DNA of 17,263 bases from CAZUZD01 sp964624465. GTDB taxonomy: Bacteria; Planctomycetota; Planctomycetia; Isosphaerales; Isosphaeraceae. The DNA is taken from the NCBI GenBank assembly GCA_964624465.1, contig CAZUZD010000114.1, forward strand, positions 1-17,263, in the 5' to 3' direction. The notes beneath the pieces were generated by a model. The model was not told where the DNA came from. It saw nothing but the letters and a program-made list of their open reading frames with translations, and did no database searches. The translations under genes were made by a program, and so were the position numbers. Below, in pieces: positions 14,314 through 17,263 of this stretch (the stretch's first letter is position 1; each line of letters begins with the position of its first letter).

Positions 14314-15039
14314 ATGACCCAGTATCCCGACCTTTTCGCGGCCCTCGCCGCGCCCTTCGAGGCTCACGAGGTGAAGCTCCGTCAGGCCCCCGGCGGCCGG
14401 CAGCTCCACTACATCACCGCCCGCACGGCGATGAACCGACTCGACACGGTCCTCGGCCCCGAGAACTGGTGGGACGAGTACCTGCCGCTGGAGCACTCGG
14501 TGCTCTGCAAGCTGACCCTGCGCCTGCCCGACGGCACGACCATCACCAAGTGTGATGCTGGCGGCTACGCCGGCATGGCCGACCAGGGGGACGACGACAA
14601 GAGCGGCTTCTCCGACTCGTTCAAGCGTGCCGCCGCCAAGTTCGGCGTCGCCCGCTACCTCTACCGCGACGGCGTGCCGCAGTTCGTCCGCGAACGCGAG
14701 GGGAACCTCGACGTGCCGGCCCCGGCCGCCAGCGCCCCCGCCCCGGCCGTGATGGCTTCGGCCGCTGGCAACGGCAACGGTCCGGGCTCGGCCCGGACCT
14801 GGGACAACGCCCCGCGCTCCGGCAAGGCGCTCTTCGCCTGGGCCAAGGAGCAGGAGCAGCGGCACCAGGTCGGCATCCTCAAGTACCTGAACAACTGGGG
14901 CAAGCTCCAGGAGTACCCCGGCCGCATGATCGACTGGGATTCGGAGCAGGTCAGTCGCGCATACGGCGAGGCGATCCGCAAGATCCAGGCGATCCAGCCG
15001 GAACGCAACGAGGCCCTGGAAGAGGCCGTCTCGAACTGA
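14314..15039 (+). CDS. Rad52/Rad22-family single-strand annealing protein
   Basis: It probably binds single-stranded DNA and anneals complementary strands, as Rad52/Rad22-type proteins of phages and eukaryotes do. The 241 residues have the family domain at about 5-120. It shows LHYITARTAMNRLDTVLG (31-48), the GPENWWDEY turn (48-56), CKLTLRLPDGTTITKCDAGG (65-84) and the strongly conserved SDSFKRAAAKFGVARYLY (100-117). A Pro/Ala/Gly linker (132-160) follows. A second conserved-looking block, GKALFAWAKEQEQRHQVGIL (170-189) and YLNNWGKLQEYPGRMIDW (191-208), ends the protein. I cannot name that C-terminal segment. No phage genes or partner exonuclease surround it; it is a lone, promoter-driven chromosomal gene. 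Start ATG 14314 follows GGGGGGCGAG; an upstream in-frame ATG (14173) is considered less likely on codon usage. Confidence 0.85.
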   Translation: MTQYPDLFAALAAPFEAHEVKLRQAPGGRQLHYITARTAMNRLDTVLGPENWWDEYLPLEHSVLCKLTLRLPDGTTITKCDAGGYAGMADQGDDDKSGFSDSFKRAAAKFGVARYLYRDGVPQFVREREGNLDVPAPAASAPAPAVMASAAGNGNGPGSARTWDNAPRSGKALFAWAKEQEQRHQVGILKYLNNWGKLQEYPGRMIDWDSEQVSRAYGEAIRKIQAIQPERNEALEEAVSN

Positions 15040-15054
15040 TCCGACCGGCCCGCC

Positions 15055-15107
15055 GGAGCGTACGGCTCCAGCAGTGGGGATCACCTCGCTCAGGGTGATC
15101 GCCACTG
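15055..15107. terminator. Convergent-gene hairpins (probable bidirectional terminator)
   Basis: CAGTGGGGATCACC (15072-15085) pairs with GGTGATCGCCACTG (15094-15107): 14 positions with a single G-G mismatch and an 8-nt loop. A second small hairpin, GGAGC-GTACG-GCTCC, lies at 15055-15069. They sit between the convergent Rad52-like and GT87-like genes, 16-68 nt after the former's stop. There is no U-run on either side. Confidence 0.55.
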
Positions 15108-15202
15108 TCCGGGGCAAGCCGGATCGTCCAGGCCGCCACGCCCGGTGGGACCCGACCCTCACCGGAGTTCGTCGGGCACGGAAGGCCCCCCGACTCCTCG
15201 GA

Positions 15203-16468
15203 TCAGGACTCGACCCCGAGCGTCGCCCCGGCGACCTCGGGGTTTTGGCATTCCTGTACACCGGACCCTGGCCGTCGCGCGAGGTGGACGACGATCAGCA
15301 CCAGCACCCCGTAGGTGACGGCCACGAAGGCGGCCTCGTAGAGCGGAGCAAAGCGTCGCAGCGGCGCGGGATGGCTCGGCAAGATGAGCATCAGGCCGAA
15401 CAGCCAGACCGCAGCCCGGGTCCGACGACCCCGAGGCCCGATCGCCCCCCGGGCCTGCTCGATCAGCCAGGCCAGGGCGGGCAGCAGCAGCACGAGGTCG
15501 TAGTGCCGGTGGTAGGCGAAGACTGCCCCCAGCAGGGCCCCCAAGGCCGCGAGTGCCCCGGCGTCGTGACGCGGCAGGCAGGCCATGAGCAGCAGGCCGG
15601 CCAGCAGGACCAGCAGGGTGATCGAGCTGGCCGAGAGCTCGATCCCGAGCGGGGTGTGGGCCAGCAGGCTCGGCAGGTCGACGGTCCCGGCCGCCTCCTG
15701 GGTCCGCGCGTTCGCCAGCCACTCCAACCCGAGCCGGACGGGACTCACCCCCAGCCAGACCGCCGCGCCGGCCCAGAGTGCCAGTTGAGCGAGTCCGGCC
15801 ACCAGTAGCGCCGCCGGGCCCCAGCACAGCAGCCAGGCACCGAAAAAAGGCAGCACCATCGTCGGCTTGATCGCCGCCAGGGCCAGCAGTATCCCGGCAA
15901 ACCCATCGCCGCGGCGGAAACAACCCGGCCCCACTCCCAGACGATTCGCGATTCCGCCAGCGGTGGCCGGCTCAGAATCGGTCTGCGAGGCGCCTCGGGT
16001 CCGTATCGCGATCACCCAGGCGCCGATCATGAGTGCGGTTGGCAGGGCGTGATACTGCCCGAGTGCCAGACCGGCCCGCACGGGCCGGCTGGCCGCGAGC
16101 GCCAGCAGGAACGCCAGCCGCAGCCAGCCCGGCCAGTCCCGACCGTACACGGCGATGAGGGTCCACCCCAGCGCCCCGACCGCGACCAGGTTGAGTGCGA
16201 GCCAGGACCGAGGCAGCTCGGGGCCGTCAACACCGGCCAGCAGTGCAGTGAAGACCGGCAGGGCGCTCGGGGGATAGGTCAAATCGGGGTCGCGGTACGG
16301 GTCGTCTCCGGCCTGAAACAGCCGGACTTCCTCCGCGCGACGCTCCAGGTCGGCACTGTCGACGATCGCCTGAGTGGTGCCCCAGTGCAGGCTCCAGAGC
16401 GCCAGCGGGATCAGTCCTGCGAGCAGCAGGCCCAGGCGGACAGATCGTCCCATGATGTTCGCTGCCAT
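15203..16468 (-). CDS. GT87-like polytopic glycosyltransferase
   Basis: This is a predicted GT-C fold membrane glycosyltransferase of the GT87/DUF2029 type, which uses polyprenyl-phosphate sugars to glycosylate envelope substrates. The 421 residues contain about ten hydrophobic helices. The first large loop carries DSADLERRAEEVRLF (37-51), with an acidic D40 at the place where GT-C enzymes keep a catalytic acid, then DDPYRDPDLTYPPSALP (55-71), the family's 'pYrd..YPP' signature. LALGQYHALPTALM (134-147) and KPTMVLPFFGAW (201-212) match the family GQ-N/H and KP motifs. The start at ATG 16468 is the longest; ATG 16453 is also possible and neither has a clear Shine-Dalgarno. The donor and acceptor are unknown. 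The gene stands alone, convergent with the Rad52-like gene and divergent from the terminal secreted protein gene. Confidence 0.8.
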   Translation of the reverse strand: MAANIMGRSVRLGLLLAGLIPLALWSLHWGTTQAIVDSADLERRAEEVRLFQAGDDPYRDPDLTYPPSALPVFTALLAGVDGPELPRSWLALNLVAVGALGWTLIAVYGRDWPGWLRLAFLLALAASRPVRAGLALGQYHALPTALMIGAWVIAIRTRGASQTDSEPATAGGIANRLGVGPGCFRRGDGFAGILLALAAIKPTMVLPFFGAWLLCWGPAALLVAGLAQLALWAGAAVWLGVSPVRLGLEWLANARTQEAAGTVDLPSLLAHTPLGIELSASSITLLVLLAGLLLMACLPRHDAGALAALGALLGAVFAYHRHYDLVLLLPALAWLIEQARGAIGPRGRRTRAAVWLFGLMLILPSHPAPLRRFAPLYEAAFVAVTYGVLVLIVVHLARRPGSGVQECQNPEVAGATLGVES

Positions 16469-16838
16469 CGTCCGTGGTGCGGTTCCTGCGTCGGTGATCC
16501 CTCACCGGTTGGACCCGCAGTCTACGGTCTCGGCCGCGGCCCGAACAGGCCGGCTGAGCCTGGTCCGTCGGGCGGGGGTCTGGCCGTCGCCGGGGAGCAG
16601 CTCTAGACTCCAACTAGCACGGGAGTTGCGATCGGTGGTCCCTCGAAGGCCGGTCGGGTGGCTGGTGTGAGCGAGCGGACTACCAGGCGGAGTCCGCCTC
16701 AGGCCAGAGGGTCAGGGACGGCCCCGGACGACTGCCCTGGCCAGATTTGGGTGCGGGACGTTCAATACTCGTCGGTCTGCGACGAACGGACGAGTGTCGG
16801 GTCTGCGGCCCCTGTGCATCTTGAGGGAGAAGCCTTTC
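16469..16838. other. Divergent intergenic region, 370 bp
   Basis: No gene is supported. The region must hold promoters for the GT87-like gene and the terminal secreted protein, but no good -35/-10 pair was found for either. Two competing hairpins occur at 16675-16699: GCGGAC with GTCCGC, or AGGCGG with CCGCCT. An imperfect ACTCGTC/GACGAGT repeat is at 16767-16773 and 16789-16795, about 45-70 nt before the secreted protein start. Confidence 0.5.
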
Positions 16839-17263
16839 ATGATCAGATTGATCGCATCCACGGCACTGACGCTCGCGGGCGTCGGTGTCGCCTCGGCAGC
16901 CTTGCCGCAAGAGCCTTCCGGCCACGAAGGCGAGATGGTGATCCGCAAGCTGGCCGAGCCGTTCGTGATCCAGCAGGGGAACGCTGGCGACGGTCAACCA
17001 TTCATCATCATGCTCCAGCAGGATGGCGAGACGGCTGACGGCCAGGTCCAGATCATGGCTCCGGACGGGATCGAGGGGCAGGCTCGCGAGCGGGTTCGTG
17101 GCCTCGGTGGTCAACGGCCCGCACCGGGTCCGGGTCGCCGCCCCCTGCGTCCGGGTGCCAACCGGCCGGGTGGCCCCGCCGAGGGACCGGATTCCCGGAT
17201 GTTCCATGAGGCGGCCACCCGTCTCTACGCCGAGGCGCTTCTTGCCGCGGAGGCCGGTCAGTT
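16839..17263 (+). CDS. Secreted hypothetical protein, N-terminal part (runs off window)
   Basis: Function unknown. The frame starts at ATG 16839, with GAGGGAG about 10 nt upstream, and is still open at the window end (141 full codons). It opens with a clear signal peptide (MIRLIASTALTLAGVGVASA, cleavage after ASA near residue 21). A mature N-terminus rich in Glu/Gln follows (PQEPSGHEGEMVIRKLAEPF), then a possible small beta-rich segment (PFVIQQ, PFIIMLQQDGE, QVQIMAPDG). A Gly/Pro/Arg-rich linker spans about 88-118. A helical-looking segment begins at the edge (RMFHEAATRLYAEALLAAEA). Since translation continues past the end, its real length and domains cannot be given. It is divergent from the GT87-like gene. 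Confidence 0.75.
   Translation, partial: MIRLIASTALTLAGVGVASAALPQEPSGHEGEMVIRKLAEPFVIQQGNAGDGQPFIIMLQQDGETADGQVQIMAPDGIEGQARERVRGLGGQRPAPGPGRRPLRPGANRPGGPAEGPDSRMFHEAATRLYAEALLAAEAGQ

Overview
The window is about 17 kb of GC-rich bacterial chromosome. Codon usage is strongly biased to G/C third positions. The gene content points to a planctomycete, probably Isosphaeraceae-like: an ABC exporter whose permease carries a large coiled-coil insertion and is coupled to a membrane-anchored repeat protein, short Gly/Pro-rich secreted proteins, a Rad52-family annealing protein, and the futalosine-pathway enzyme MqnD. The lineage call is inference from gene content; no marker rRNA is present. No tRNA, rRNA, CRISPR array, transposase, integrase or phage structural gene was found, so this looks like ordinary chromosome rather than a mobile island.

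Left part (1-8511), all minus strand. Reading with transcription: a secreted hypothetical protein (8511-7945); a three-gene ABC-2 exporter module (ATPase 7418-6480, permease 6283-3833, membrane-anchored TPR-like protein 3836-2376, the last two joined by an ATGA overlap); mqnD for menaquinone synthesis (2171-1311); a secreted protein with GYGGW-type repeats (1191-592); and the first 147 codons of aconitase acnA (441-1, continuing out of the window). The exporter module has a good sigma70-like promoter about 370 nt upstream of its first gene, so it should carry a long leader that begins with a hairpin.

Middle part (8710-15039), all plus strand. A glutamine amidotransferase of the TrpG/PabA type and moeA sit 10 bp apart. 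They are followed by lnt (apolipoprotein N-acyltransferase), a membrane-anchored coiled-coil protein, and a small single-pass membrane protein that appears to start on TTG inside the end of the coiled-coil gene. A strong intrinsic terminator closes this group. A Rad52/Rad22-family protein follows, with its own TTGACC-16-TAGAAT promoter and a structured leader of about 180 nt.

Right part (15203-17263). A multi-pass GT87-like glycosyltransferase lies on the minus strand, convergent with the Rad52-like gene across a strong hairpin. Divergent from it, after about 370 bp, is the start of a secreted protein that runs off the window.

No obvious new defence or biosynthetic system is present. The best candidates for undescribed biology are the exporter module, the coiled-coil/small-membrane-protein pair, the chromosomal Rad52-like protein with its C-terminal domain and structured leader, and a compact three-way-junction fold downstream of lnt.
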